From the NCBI GenBank assembly GCA_001801105.1, contig MGWS01000002.1, positions 1 through 38,377 on the forward strand: 38,377 bases of DNA, in the 5' to 3' direction. Under the pieces are notes generated by a model, which saw nothing but the letters and a program-made list of their open reading frames with translations, searched no databases and was not told the DNA's origin. Source of the DNA: Gallionellales bacterium GWA2_60_18 (lineage in GTDB: Bacteria; Pseudomonadota; Gammaproteobacteria; Burkholderiales; Gallionellaceae). A program made the translations under genes and the position numbers. This document shows positions 29,794 to 37,049 of this stretch, one piece after another; position 1 is the stretch's first letter, and each line of letters opens with the position of its first letter.

Positions 29794-30810
29794 CTAGTGC
29801 TTGCCTTCGCGCGTCAGCAGGTCTTCGACGCTCACGCCCACTTCGGCGATGCCGCCGAAGCCGGTGCCCAGCTTCTTGTTGTTGAAGTTCTTGAGCGCCA
29901 GTTCATAGGCCTTGACCGGCAAATCCACATAACCGACTTCCTTGGACAGCGCGCCGGCGTGCTTCAGGTAATACTGCACGAACTCCTTGACTTCAGGCTT
30001 GTCGGCAGACTTGGCGTTGACATAGATAAAGATCGGGCGCGACAGCGGTTGGTAAGTGCCCTTGTTGGTCGTTTCCACGCTGGGCATCACCGCTGGCGAC
30101 TTGTCGTCCACCTTGATCGGCACGGCCTTGAGCTTGCCCTTGTTTTCCATATAGTAGGCCAGACCCAGATAGCCCATGGCGTTTACGTCACGGGACACGA
30201 ACTGCACGGTCACGTTGTCGTCTTCGGTCGCCTGATAGTCACCACGGCTGGACTTGGCCTTACCCACGATGGCTTCGGTGAAGTAGTCAAAGGTGCCGGA
30301 ATCGGAACCGGCGCCGGCCAACTTGAGCGGTGCGCTCGGGAAGGAGGCGCGGATCTGGTTCCAGTTGTTGACCTTGCCTTGGGAGGCCGGATTCCACATG
30401 GTCTTGAGCTCAGCCACGGTCAGATGGTCGACGAACTTGTTCTTCGGGTTGACGATCACGGTCAGTGCGTCGAACGCCACCGGCAGCTCGATGTACTGGA
30501 TGCCGGCTGCCTTGCAGGCATCCATTTCCTTCTGGAGGATGGGGCGGGAGGCGTCGGCAATATCGGTCTCGCCACGGCAGAACTTCTTGAAACCGCCGCC
30601 GGTACCGGAGATGCCGACAGTGACCTTGATCGCGCCCTTCTTGGACTTCTGGAAATCTTCGGCTACTGCTTCGGTGACCGGGTAGACCGTGCTGGAACCG
30701 TCAATCGTGATGATCGGTTCGGCTGCCAGTGCAGATTGAGCCGATGCGGCGAACAGGCCGCCGATCAGTGTTGCTACACCAAGCATCTTCAGGTTGTTCG
30801 ATTTGCGCAT
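29794..30810 (-). CDS. pstS: Phosphate-binding periplasmic protein PstS
   Basis: 338 residues from ATG 30810 behind GGAGA; an in-frame extension to 30867 runs through the promoter and is rejected. A signal peptide (MRKSNNLK, hydrophobic core, cleavage after ALA about residue 29) is followed by ITIDGSSTVYPVTEAVAEDF, the phosphate-binding motif. SGTGGGFKKFCRGETDIADASR and AGSDSGTF are also typical. It is the PstS_2 type of about 320 residues. It delivers phosphate to PstCAB. Confidence 0.96.
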   Translation of the reverse strand: MRKSNNLKMLGVATLIGGLFAASAQSALAAEPIITIDGSSTVYPVTEAVAEDFQKSKKGAIKVTVGISGTGGGFKKFCRGETDIADASRPILQKEMDACKAAGIQYIELPVAFDALTVIVNPKNKFVDHLTVAELKTMWNPASQGKVNNWNQIRASFPSAPLKLAGAGSDSGTFDYFTEAIVGKAKSSRGDYQATEDDNVTVQFVSRDVNAMGYLGLAYYMENKGKLKAVPIKVDDKSPAVMPSVETTNKGTYQPLSRPIFIYVNAKSADKPEVKEFVQYYLKHAGALSKEVGYVDLPVKAYELALKNFNNKKLGTGFGGIAEVGVSVEDLLTREGKH

Positions 30811-30865
30811 AATGGATTCTCCAAAATTTGAATTTACAGTTGAGTCACATCGGGTGACGGATGGC

Positions 30866-30899
30866 ATGTTAGTGACAGAACATGACAGTTTGATTACGT
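30866..30899 (-). promoter_or_regulatory. Predicted PhoB boxes and -10 before pstS
   Basis: The minus strand has ACGTAATCAAACTGTCAT (30899-30882), 14 of 18 matches to the PhoB box, continuing into a further CTGTCAC (30878-30872). Ten bases after the 18-mer comes TAACAT (30871-30866). The second CTGTCA starts ten rather than eleven bases after the first. Confidence 0.7.
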
Positions 30900-30975
30900 T
30901 TTAGATTGATTTTTCATGCTTTTAACTAATTGAATAAAAATGATTAGCTTTGACTCTCGCCAAGAATTCGTTATG

Positions 30976-30999
30976 AAAACGGGCGCTCGCAGGCGCCCG
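30976..30999 (-). terminator. Intrinsic terminator after the porin gene
   Basis: On the minus strand CGGGCGC (30999-30993) and GCGCCCG (30986-30980) form a perfect 7-base stem with a 6-base loop, followed by TTTT (30979-30976). It begins 29 bases after the porin stop and separates it from pstS. Confidence 0.8.
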
Positions 31000-31028
31000 C
31001 TGGTTTTGCAGAGTCGACTCGCGCCGGA

Positions 31029-32102
31029 TCAGAATTTGTGGATCATGCCCACGCCCAAAGCGGACAAGGTGGCGTTTGCTGTCGCCGTACCGAATGCATT
31101 GTGTGCAAAAGCATACTTGGCGTTGGTATCGTTATCCAGCTTGGTGTAAGCACTCCACAGTTCGGTGCGCTTGGACAAGTTGTAGCCGTAGCGCAGGGCG
31201 AACTGCTTCGCGCCGGATTCTGCAGTGCCGGAAAGGTCGCCTGCGCGGGTGTAGAACCCTCCGAAGTTGCTGTTGCCCGCCTTGTATTTGCCCGACAGTT
31301 CCCATGCGTTGCGCGAGGCTGTAGAGGTACTGCCAGCTGCCTGCGCCACACTCAAGCGCTCGTAGGTCAAACCGACCTGGCCGTCTTTGAATTTATAGGC
31401 GCCGACCACGCGGTTGGCGGTATTGGTCAGGTCTGCCACAGTCGATTTCTGATTCTTTTTGCTGTCGTAGGCATAGGTGGCATAGAGCATATCGTTCTCA
31501 TACTCTGCGGAAAACGACCACTCCGTCTTTTTTGTGGTTGTCGTGGCTTCAGGCGAGTAAGACAGCTTTGCCTGGAAGCCGTCGAACTTCGGCGACCAGT
31601 ATTGCACTATGGAACTCTTGCGCGTCACGAATTTCGCACCGCTCAAGCTTTCCTGGCCGATGATGTTGGTCGAGGAGAAACTGGTGGTATTGCCGAACAG
31701 CTCGACTTTGTTGTGCGACAACCTGAAAGGGGTTTCCCAGATGCCCATGAAAAACGTGCCGAAGCTGCTTTCCAGCCCGATTGCGCTGTTGCGTGCCCCA
31801 TTAAATAAGCCGGCGTTGCCGGCGCCGGTCATGTCGAGTTGCGATTCGAGCTGGTAGAACGCTTTCAGTCCGTCGCCCAGGTCTTCCTTGCCCTTGAAGC
31901 CGAGGTTCGATGAGCTGGTGGACAGGCGCTGCGAATTGAATGCAGTGTTGTTGTCGTTGTGTGCCGACTCATAGTCCATGTTCAGCGTGCCATAGATGGT
32001 GACGTTTTCGTTATCGGCCAATGCCATCCCTGGTGCGGCCAGTGCAGCGGCAACGACTGCGGCACCAATGAGTTTCTTGCGTGTTACGAATGCTCGTTGC
32101 AT
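31029..32102 (-). CDS. Outer-membrane porin, betaproteobacterial general-porin family
   Basis: 357 residues from ATG 32102 behind AGGGAGA. Signal peptide cleaved after ALA29. The mature start DNENVTIYGTLNMDYE, the motif SSNLGFKGKEDLGDGLKAFYQLES and RNSAIGLESSFGTFFMGIWETPF are those of trimeric 16-strand betaproteobacterial porins, and the last residue is Phe as needed for outer-membrane insertion. Its place before pstS and a PhoB-box-like sequence upstream suggest use under phosphate limitation, but ion selectivity cannot be read from sequence. Confidence 0.9.
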   Translation of the reverse strand: MQRAFVTRKKLIGAAVVAAALAAPGMALADNENVTIYGTLNMDYESAHNDNNTAFNSQRLSTSSSNLGFKGKEDLGDGLKAFYQLESQLDMTGAGNAGLFNGARNSAIGLESSFGTFFMGIWETPFRLSHNKVELFGNTTSFSSTNIIGQESLSGAKFVTRKSSIVQYWSPKFDGFQAKLSYSPEATTTTKKTEWSFSAEYENDMLYATYAYDSKKNQKSTVADLTNTANRVVGAYKFKDGQVGLTYERLSVAQAAGSTSTASRNAWELSGKYKAGNSNFGGFYTRAGDLSGTAESGAKQFALRYGYNLSKRTELWSAYTKLDNDTNAKYAFAHNAFGTATANATLSALGVGMIHKF

Positions 32103-32192
32103 TATCAATCTCCCTGTAGATAAATTGGAAAGCCGCCCTAGTTGCGACCGCGGCAGATTAAGTGGCGAACATGAAAAATTGATTAATAAGAG

Positions 32193-32210
32193 GTTACGGT
32201 TTTGTGACGA
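32193..32210 (-). promoter_or_regulatory. PhoB-box-like sequence before the porin
   Basis: The minus strand reads TCGTCACAAAACCGTAAC, 13 of 18 matches to the PhoB box with the correct 11-base repeat spacing and A-rich spacer. No good -10 lies ten bases downstream, so the assignment is weaker than for pstS and pstC. Confidence 0.4.
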
Positions 32211-32389
32211 ACGCGCGGCGGGCTGAAGCGGTAACTGGTATGGCCGTCATTCGGGCAAGGGTAACTGCCGCATGTTTCATCCGGATGCCGGTTTTATTGC
32301 AGATAGGTTGCAGTGATCCGCCGACCGGAGCTGCAACGGGGCAGGGGATCGGGCCTGCTTCAAAGAGGCGATGCATGGCATGAAACCTG

Positions 32390-32418
32390 CTGAAATAGGC
32401 TATTGGCTCGGGTATAAT
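32390..32418 (+). promoter_or_regulatory. Promoter of the fmdB-like/DUF502/aspS operon
   Basis: CTGAAA (32390-32395), 17 bases, then perfect TATAAT (32413-32418) continuing GCGCGCC. The start codon at 32453 is 34 bases beyond the -10; GGAG stands at 32441-32444. Confidence 0.7.
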
Positions 32419-32452
32419 GCGCGCCTTTGATTTTTCGACCGGAGTTGAAATC

Positions 32453-32719
32453 ATGCCTATTTACGCTTATGCCTGCTCCAGTTGCGGCACGCAGCAGGAT
32501 GTGATGCAAAAAATGAGTGATGCGCCGCTGACGGTCTGCCCGGAATGCGGCAAGGAGACGTTTGCGAAACAGTTGACCGCAGCCGGTTTTCAGCTGAAGG
32601 GCAGCGGTTATTACGTCACCGATTTCAAGGACAAGCCCAAGGCTGCACCCAAACCGGATGCTGCCTGTGCGCCCTGCGCCAATGCCGCTTCCTGCCCCTC
32701 TGCCGGCACAGCAGCCTGA
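32453..32719 (+). CDS. FmdB-family zinc-ribbon protein
   Basis: 88 residues from ATG 32453; an upstream in-frame ATG at 32417 is inside the -10 and cannot be used. The zinc ribbon is Cys8-x2-Cys11 and Cys29-x2-Cys32 (YACSSCG, CPECG), followed by FQLKGSGYYVTDFK, the FmdB-family pattern. A proline/alanine linker leads to an extra cysteine group (Cys72, Cys75, Cys81). The family is often called regulatory after an amidase operon gene, but its role is unproved. It is first in an operon with DUF502 and aspS. Confidence 0.9.
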   Translation: MPIYAYACSSCGTQQDVMQKMSDAPLTVCPECGKETFAKQLTAAGFQLKGSGYYVTDFKDKPKAAPKPDAACAPCANAASCPSAGTAA

Positions 32720-32722
32720 GCC

Positions 32723-33352
32723 ATGAAAAAATACCTCATCACCGGCCTGCTGGTCTGGATCCCGATCGGCATCACCTTCTGGGTGCTGGAGCTGACCATC
32801 GGCACGATGGATCAGACCCTGCTGCTGCTGCCGGAACACTGGCATCCGGACCGGTTGCTGGGCATACACATCCCGGGCTGGGGCATCATCCTGACGCTGG
32901 GTGTGGTGTTGCTGACCGGCCTGCTGGTGCGCAACGTGTTCGGCCAGCGCCTGTTGGCGGCGGCGGAAAAAGCCATGCTGCATGTGCCGTTCGTCGGCAG
33001 CATCTACAAGGGCGTGAAGCAGGTCAGCGATACGCTGCTGGCCAGCGACGGCCATTCGTTCCGCAAGGTGCTGCTGGTACGTTATCCCCATCCCGAAGCT
33101 TGGTCGCTGGCGTTCCAGACCAGCGTACCGGGCGAGGTGGGACGCCGTCTCGACGATGAACATGTCGCGGTGTTCATCCCCACCACGCCCAGTCCGGTGA
33201 ACGGCTTCTATTTCTACGTGCGCAAGGCGGACACCATCGAGCTGGATATGTCGGTGGACGTGGCGCTGCGCACCATCGTCTCGATGGGTGTGGTCGCCAC
33301 GCCCGAAAACGTGCCATCGCAGGCAGGCGAGCAGCCGGCTGCGCATGGTTAA
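32723..33352 (+). CDS. DUF502 membrane protein
   Basis: 209 residues. Two hydrophobic segments at about residues 4-25 and 53-72 are followed by [19 protein letters not shown], the DUF502 signature, and a soluble domain with [17 protein letters not shown]. The family's biochemical role is not known. It sits three bases after the fmdB-like gene and 26 bases before aspS, a conserved betaproteobacterial trio. Confidence 0.9.
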   Translation: MKKYLITGLLVWIPIGITFWVLELTIGTMDQTLLLLPEHWHPDRLLGIHIPGWGIILTLGVVLLTGLLVRNVFGQRLLAAAEKAMLHVPFVGSIYKGVKQVSDTLLASDGHSFRKVLLVRYPHPEAWSLAFQTSVPGEVGRRLDDEHVAVFIPTTPSPVNGFYFYVRKADTIELDMSVDVALRTIVSMGVVATPENVPSQAGEQPAAHG

Positions 33353-33378
33353 TCCGAATTTCAATTAAAAACAGAACC

Positions 33379-35181
33379 ATGCGAACTCATTACTGCGGAC
33401 TCCTCAACACCGACCAACTCGACCAGACCGTCAGTATCTGCGGCTGGGCGCACCGCCGCCGTGATCACGGCGGGGTGATCTTCATCGACCTGCGCGACCG
33501 CGAAGGTCTGGCACAAGTCGTGTGTGATCCCGACCGTGCCGACATGTTCAAGATCGCCGAATCGGTACGCAGCGAATTCGTGCTGCGCATCACCGGCAAG
33601 GTGCGCCGCCGCCCGGAAGGCACGACCAATTCGAATATCACCAGCGGCGAGATCGAGATCCTGTGTCACGAGATCGAGGTGCTGAATACGGCGGTGACAC
33701 CGCCGTTCCAGCTCGACGACGAGAACCTGTCGGAGAACGTGCGCCTGACCCATCGCGTGGTCGACCTGCGCCGCCCGCAGATGCAGAAGAACATGATGCT
33801 GCGTTACAAGGTGGCGATGGCGTTCCGCCGCTTCCTCGACAGTCGCGGCTTCCTCGACATCGAGACGCCGATGCTGACCAAGTCCACGCCGGAAGGCGCA
33901 CGCGATTATCTGGTGCCGTCGCGCGTGCATCCGGGCGAATTCTTCGCGCTGCCGCAATCGCCACAGCTGTTCAAGCAGATGCTGATGGTGTCCGGTTTCG
34001 ACCGCTATTACCAGATCACCAAGTGCTTCCGCGACGAAGACCTGCGCGCCGACCGCCAGCCGGAATTCACCCAGGTCGATATCGAGACCTCGTTCCTGAC
34101 CGAGACGCAGATCACCGCGCTGATGGAAGAGCTGATGCGCACCGTGTTCAAGGAAGCGCTGGATGTCGATCTGCCCAACCCGTTCCCGCGCATGAGCCAT
34201 GCCGAGGCGATGGCGCGTTTCGGTTCGGACAAGCCCGACCTGCGCGTGACGCTGGAGCTGACCGAAGTCACCGACGCGGTGAAGGATGTCGCATTCAAGG
34301 TGTTCGCCGGCGTGGCGAATTCCGAGACCGGTCGCGTGGCCGCGTTGCGCGTGCCGGGTGGTGCGGTATTCACCCGCGGCGAGATCGACGAGTACACCAA
34401 ATTCGTCGGCATCTACGGCGCGAAAGGGCTGGCCTACATCAAGGTCAACGACATCACGCAACTTAACGAAACCGGCCTGCAATCGCCAATCGTGAAGAAC
34501 CTGCACGAAGCGGCGCTGAAGACCATCGTCGAGCGCACTGGTGCTGCGAACGGCGACATCATCTTCTTCGGCGCGGACAAGGCCAAGATCGTCAACGACG
34601 CACTCGGCGCGTTGCGCAGCAAGATCGGCCACGACAAGAGCCACACCAACGGCAAGGCATGGGAGCCGCTGTGGGTGGTGGACTTCCCGATGTTCGAGTA
34701 TGACGACGAGGGCAAGCGTTGGGTCGCCTGTCATCACCCGTTCACCAGCCCGAAAGACGAGCACCTGCAATATCTGGAAACCGATCCGGGGCGCTGTCTG
34801 GCCAAGGCCTACGACCTGGCGCTGAACGGCTGGGAGCTGGGCGGCGGCTCGGTGCGTATCCACAAGGAAGAAGTGCAGAGCCTGGTATTCCGCGCGCTCA
34901 ACATCGGCGCGGAAGAGGCGCAACTCAAGTTCGGCTTCCTGCTCGATGCGCTGCAATACGGCGCGCCGCCGCACGGCGGGCTGGCATTCGGACTGGACCG
35001 CATCGTCACCATGATGACCGGCGCCGAGTCCATCCGCGACGTGATCGCCTTCCCCAAGACACAGCGCGCGCAATGCCTGCTGACCCACGCGCCCAGCCCG
35101 GTGGATGAACGCCAGTTGCGCGATTTGCATATCCGCCTGCGCCAGCAAGTGCAGACCACGGCGGAAGTGCTCAAGGAATAA
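33379..35181 (+). CDS. aspS: Aspartyl-tRNA synthetase, likely non-discriminating
   Basis: 600 residues, the bacterial length. N-terminal anticodon-binding OB fold (residues 1-105), class II motif 2 [20 protein letters not shown], the bacterial GAD insertion in the middle and motif 3 [10 protein letters not shown] near the end. The OB-fold loop reads [11 protein letters not shown], with His30 where Pseudomonas aeruginosa non-discriminating AspRS has His31, and not the Leu of E. coli (RRRDLGSLIF). It would therefore charge both tRNA-Asp and tRNA-Asn, with GatCAB amidating the latter; that step is inferred. Confidence 0.95.
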   Translation: MRTHYCGLLNTDQLDQTVSICGWAHRRRDHGGVIFIDLRDREGLAQVVCDPDRADMFKIAESVRSEFVLRITGKVRRRPEGTTNSNITSGEIEILCHEIEVLNTAVTPPFQLDDENLSENVRLTHRVVDLRRPQMQKNMMLRYKVAMAFRRFLDSRGFLDIETPMLTKSTPEGARDYLVPSRVHPGEFFALPQSPQLFKQMLMVSGFDRYYQITKCFRDEDLRADRQPEFTQVDIETSFLTETQITALMEELMRTVFKEALDVDLPNPFPRMSHAEAMARFGSDKPDLRVTLELTEVTDAVKDVAFKVFAGVANSETGRVAALRVPGGAVFTRGEIDEYTKFVGIYGAKGLAYIKVNDITQLNETGLQSPIVKNLHEAALKTIVERTGAANGDIIFFGADKAKIVNDALGALRSKIGHDKSHTNGKAWEPLWVVDFPMFEYDDEGKRWVACHHPFTSPKDEHLQYLETDPGRCLAKAYDLALNGWELGGGSVRIHKEEVQSLVFRALNIGAEEAQLKFGFLLDALQYGAPPHGGLAFGLDRIVTMMTGAESIRDVIAFPKTQRAQCLLTHAPSPVDERQLRDLHIRLRQQVQTTAEVLKE

Positions 35182-35197
35182 ACGATGCCGCAGTTAA

Positions 35198-35275
35198 GTA
35201 GGATGGGTTGAGCGCAGCGATACCCATCATTTTTCGATATTGACGATGGGTATCGCTGCGCTCAACCCATCCTAC
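35198..35275. repeat. Perfect 31-bp inverted repeat, family B copy 3
   Basis: Arms 35198-35228 (starting GTAGGATGGGTTGAGC) and 35245-35275 (ending CAACCCATCCTAC) are perfectly complementary around a 16-base AT-rich spacer. Each arm also contains its own stem GATGGGT/ACCCATC. It lies between aspS and the RNase gene and probably limits readthrough between them. Confidence 0.92.
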
Positions 35276-35304
35276 CTTGTGGGTTTGTGACTGAATAAGG
35301 GCTG

Positions 35305-35673
35305 ATGATGTTGCGTTCCCTGCGTTTTGAGTGGGCACTGCTGGCTGTGTTGTTGTGGCTGCCGTCCGCACAGGCCGGGCGACATGAACCAACCGGGTTG
35401 CCAACCATTGCGGCAACCGCGTTGCCCGCCGAGGCGCGCGAAACCTTGCAGACCATCGAGCGCGGCGGGCCGTTCGCCTACCCGCAGGACGACAGGGCGT
35501 TCGGCAACTACGAACGTATCCTGCCGCAACAGCATCGCGGCTATTACCGCGAGTACACGGTGAAGACGCCGGGCGCGCGCAATCGCGGCGCAAGGCGCAT
35601 CGTGTGCGGGCCGCTGCCGGAGTGTTATTACAGCGCCGACCATTACCGGACCTTCAAACGCATCAAGGACTAG
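35305..35673 (+). CDS. Secreted guanyl-specific ribonuclease (RNase Sa/barnase superfamily)
   Basis: 122 residues (121 from the adjacent ATG 35308). A signal peptide ends AQA at residue 24. The rest aligns with RNase Sa: LPAEARETLQTIERGGPF, YYREYTVKTPGARNRGARRI and YYSADHYRTFKRI. Catalytic Glu83, Arg94, Arg98 and His113 correspond to Glu54, Arg65, Arg69 and His85. Cys101 and Cys107 could pair. It should cleave RNA after G outside the cytoplasm. The barstar-like gene starts two bases after its stop. SD AAGGG precedes the ATG. Confidence 0.9.
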   Translation: MMLRSLRFEWALLAVLLWLPSAQAGRHEPTGLPTIAATALPAEARETLQTIERGGPFAYPQDDRAFGNYERILPQQHRGYYREYTVKTPGARNRGARRIVCGPLPECYYSADHYRTFKRIKD

Positions 35674-35675
35674 CC

Positions 35676-36074
35676 ATGAATCCGCTGGCACAACAACTGA
35701 ACGATATTGCAGCAGCAGGAAGCTATACGCTGGTCTGCGGCGTGGACGAACTGCGCGCCGCCGCCAATGATGCGAGCTTTGCGTTGTTCGAGGCCGACCT
35801 CAAGGGCGTCAAGGGCAAGCAGAACCTGCTCGATGTGCTGGCGCGCGCTGCCGGCTTCCCGCCGGAGTTCGGCGCGAACTGGGATGCGCTGGCCGATGCG
35901 CTGTGCGACCTGTCGTGGCGCGGCGAAACGGCGGGCTATGCGTTGCTGCTGCGCAATGCCAGCGCCACGCTGGGCCTGTCCGCCAACGATCGCGAGATCG
36001 CACAGGACATCTTCGCCGACACGACGCTGTATTGGCGACAACGCGGCAAAGCATTCTGGATATTCTTCGGTTAA
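35676..36074 (+). CDS. Barstar-like RNase inhibitor
   Basis: 132 residues from ATG 35676, no signal peptide, so cytoplasmic. The region FPPEFGANWDALADALCDL (residues 61-79) matches the barstar segment with the acidic inhibitory residue Asp39 kept as Asp74; barstar Trp38 is Ala here. The acidic residue equivalent to Glu76 is Asp115 in IFADT. The C-terminal strand FWIFFG is typical. It should protect the cell from the adjacent RNase before export. Its stop overlaps the nudB start by one base. Confidence 0.88.
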   Translation: MNPLAQQLNDIAAAGSYTLVCGVDELRAAANDASFALFEADLKGVKGKQNLLDVLARAAGFPPEFGANWDALADALCDLSWRGETAGYALLLRNASATLGLSANDREIAQDIFADTTLYWRQRGKAFWIFFG

Positions 36075-36583
36075 TGCCCCACTTCAAACAGCCGGTCTCG
36101 GTGCTGGTAGTGGTCTATACCGCTGCGCTTGAGGTGTTGTTGTTGGAGCGCGCCGACCATCCCGGCTACTGGCAGTCGGTCACCGGCAGCATCGAACCGG
36201 GCGAGGCGTTGCGCGACACCGCGATCCGCGAAGTGAGCGAAGAAACCGGGCTGGATGCAAGTCTATACGCACTGGCCGACTGGCAGACGCAGAACGACTA
36301 CGAGATCTACCCGCATTGGCGTCACCGCTATGCGCCCGGCGTCACCCGCAACACCGAGCACGTGTTCGGCCTGCAACTGCCCCATCCCGTTGCCATCCAG
36401 CTCGAACCGCGCGAGCACTTGAACTTCAAGTGGTTGCCGTGGCAGGATGCGGCGGACAAAGTTTTTTCACCCAGTAACCGTGCTGCGATCTTGCAGTTGC
36501 CGGAGCGGGAAATCCCCCCCATTCCCCCTTTTGCAAAAGGGGGCGGCGAACGAAGTGAGCGGGGGATTTGTGCAGCCCTATAA
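36074..36583 (+). CDS. nudB: Dihydroneopterin triphosphate diphosphatase, C-terminus extended by a repeat
   Basis: 169 residues from ATG 36074, overlapping the barstar stop (TAATG). The Nudix box is perfect: Gly38, Glu44, then Arg52-Glu53 and Glu56-Glu57-x-Gly59. The opening FKQPVSVLVVVYTAALEVLLLER and FKWLPWQDA near residue 118 match NudB, which acts in folate synthesis. NudB normally has about 150 residues; the last 23 (from Ile147) are translated from a palindromic repeat. aspS near nudB is a common arrangement. Confidence 0.9.
   Translation: MPHFKQPVSVLVVVYTAALEVLLLERADHPGYWQSVTGSIEPGEALRDTAIREVSEETGLDASLYALADWQTQNDYEIYPHWRHRYAPGVTRNTEHVFGLQLPHPVAIQLEPREHLNFKWLPWQDAADKVFSPSNRAAILQLPEREIPPIPPFAKGGGERSERGICAAL
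36511..36569. repeat. Family C palindromic repeat, left copy
   Basis: AATCCCCC (36511-36518) and GGGGGATT (36561-36568) are outer inverted arms. Inside is the perfect 20-base palindrome CCCCCTTTTGCAAAAGGGGG (36524-36543), followed by CGGCGAACGAAGTGAGC. Bases 36535-36569 are identical to 36989-37023. The element encodes the nudB C-terminus and supplies the GGGGGA before the DUF559 start codon. Confidence 0.92.
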
Positions 36584-36950
36584 CAAAAAGCTGAAACAGT
36601 TTTCCAGAGCGCTGCGCTCAAACATGACCGAGACGGAATCACACTTGTGGCGGCGTTTGCGAAACAAGCAGATTCATGGGGTTCAGTTTTACCGGCAAAA
36701 ACCGTTACTATCGTTCATCGTGGACTTTTACTGTCCAAAAGCAAAACTGGTGATCGAGCTGGATGGCGCGCAACATTTTGAACCTGAGCATCAGATCAGG
36801 GATGGAAAACGCGATGAGTCGCTGGCGGGTATCGGGCTAAAGGTGTTGCGGTTTGATGATCGCCAAGTGCTAATGGAAACTGAAGCGGTACTGGAGGTGA
36901 TCCATGCCGAGGTGGCATTGAGACTGGGCGCAAATTCGAATCCCTCCTAA
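36570..36950 (+). CDS. DUF559 endonuclease-fold protein flanked by repeats
   Basis: 126 residues from GTG 36570 (VQPYNKKLKQFSRALRSNMTETE), which matches the usual start of the family; the frame is open upstream but only through nudB and the repeat. The core is of the Vsr-like PD-(D/E)xK type: Asp52 in IVDFYCP, Glu63 and Asp65 in VIELDGAQHF, His69. It should bind metal and cut or nick DNA, but no activity is proved for the family. The gene overlaps the nudB end by 14 bases. Its stop (36948-36950) lies inside the right-hand repeat. Confidence 0.88.
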   Translation: MQPYNKKLKQFSRALRSNMTETESHLWRRLRNKQIHGVQFYRQKPLLSFIVDFYCPKAKLVIELDGAQHFEPEHQIRDGKRDESLAGIGLKVLRFDDRQVLMETEAVLEVIHAEVALRLGANSNPS

Positions 36951-37033
36951 CTCCCCCTTGCAAAGGGGGATCACATAGCCCCCTTTGAAAAAGGGGGCGG
37001 CGAACGAAGTGAGCGGGGGATTTAGCGGGGGAT
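36939..37033. repeat. Family C palindromic repeat, right double copy
   Basis: The first unit has AATCCC (36939) and the hairpin TCCCCCTTG/CAAAGGGGGA (36952-36970). The second has CCCCCTTT (about 36979-36986)/AAAAAGGGGG (36988-36997) and then the 26-base block ending in GGGGGATTT (37023), plus an extra AGCGGGGGAT. Bases 36989-37023 are identical to 36535-36569. It ends 16 bases before nadA. Confidence 0.92.
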
Positions 37034-37049
37034 AACTGGAACAATAATT

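Larger units (their letters stand above)
32103..32452. other. 350-base divergent intergenic region, porin / fmdB-like
   Basis: Apart from the porin ribosome-binding site, a PhoB-box-like sequence (32193-32210) and the fmdB-like promoter (32390-32418), no gene, RNA or clear repeat is visible here on either strand. Confidence 0.6.

Noticed and set aside
32417..32452. Upstream ATG of the FmdB-like gene
   Set aside because: It overlaps the predicted -10 and would precede the transcription start; the family start MPIYAYAC is at 32453.
33361..35148. 595-codon open frame on the minus strand opposite aspS
   Set aside because: Same shadow pattern against a well-conserved AspRS; no start signal or recognisable domain.
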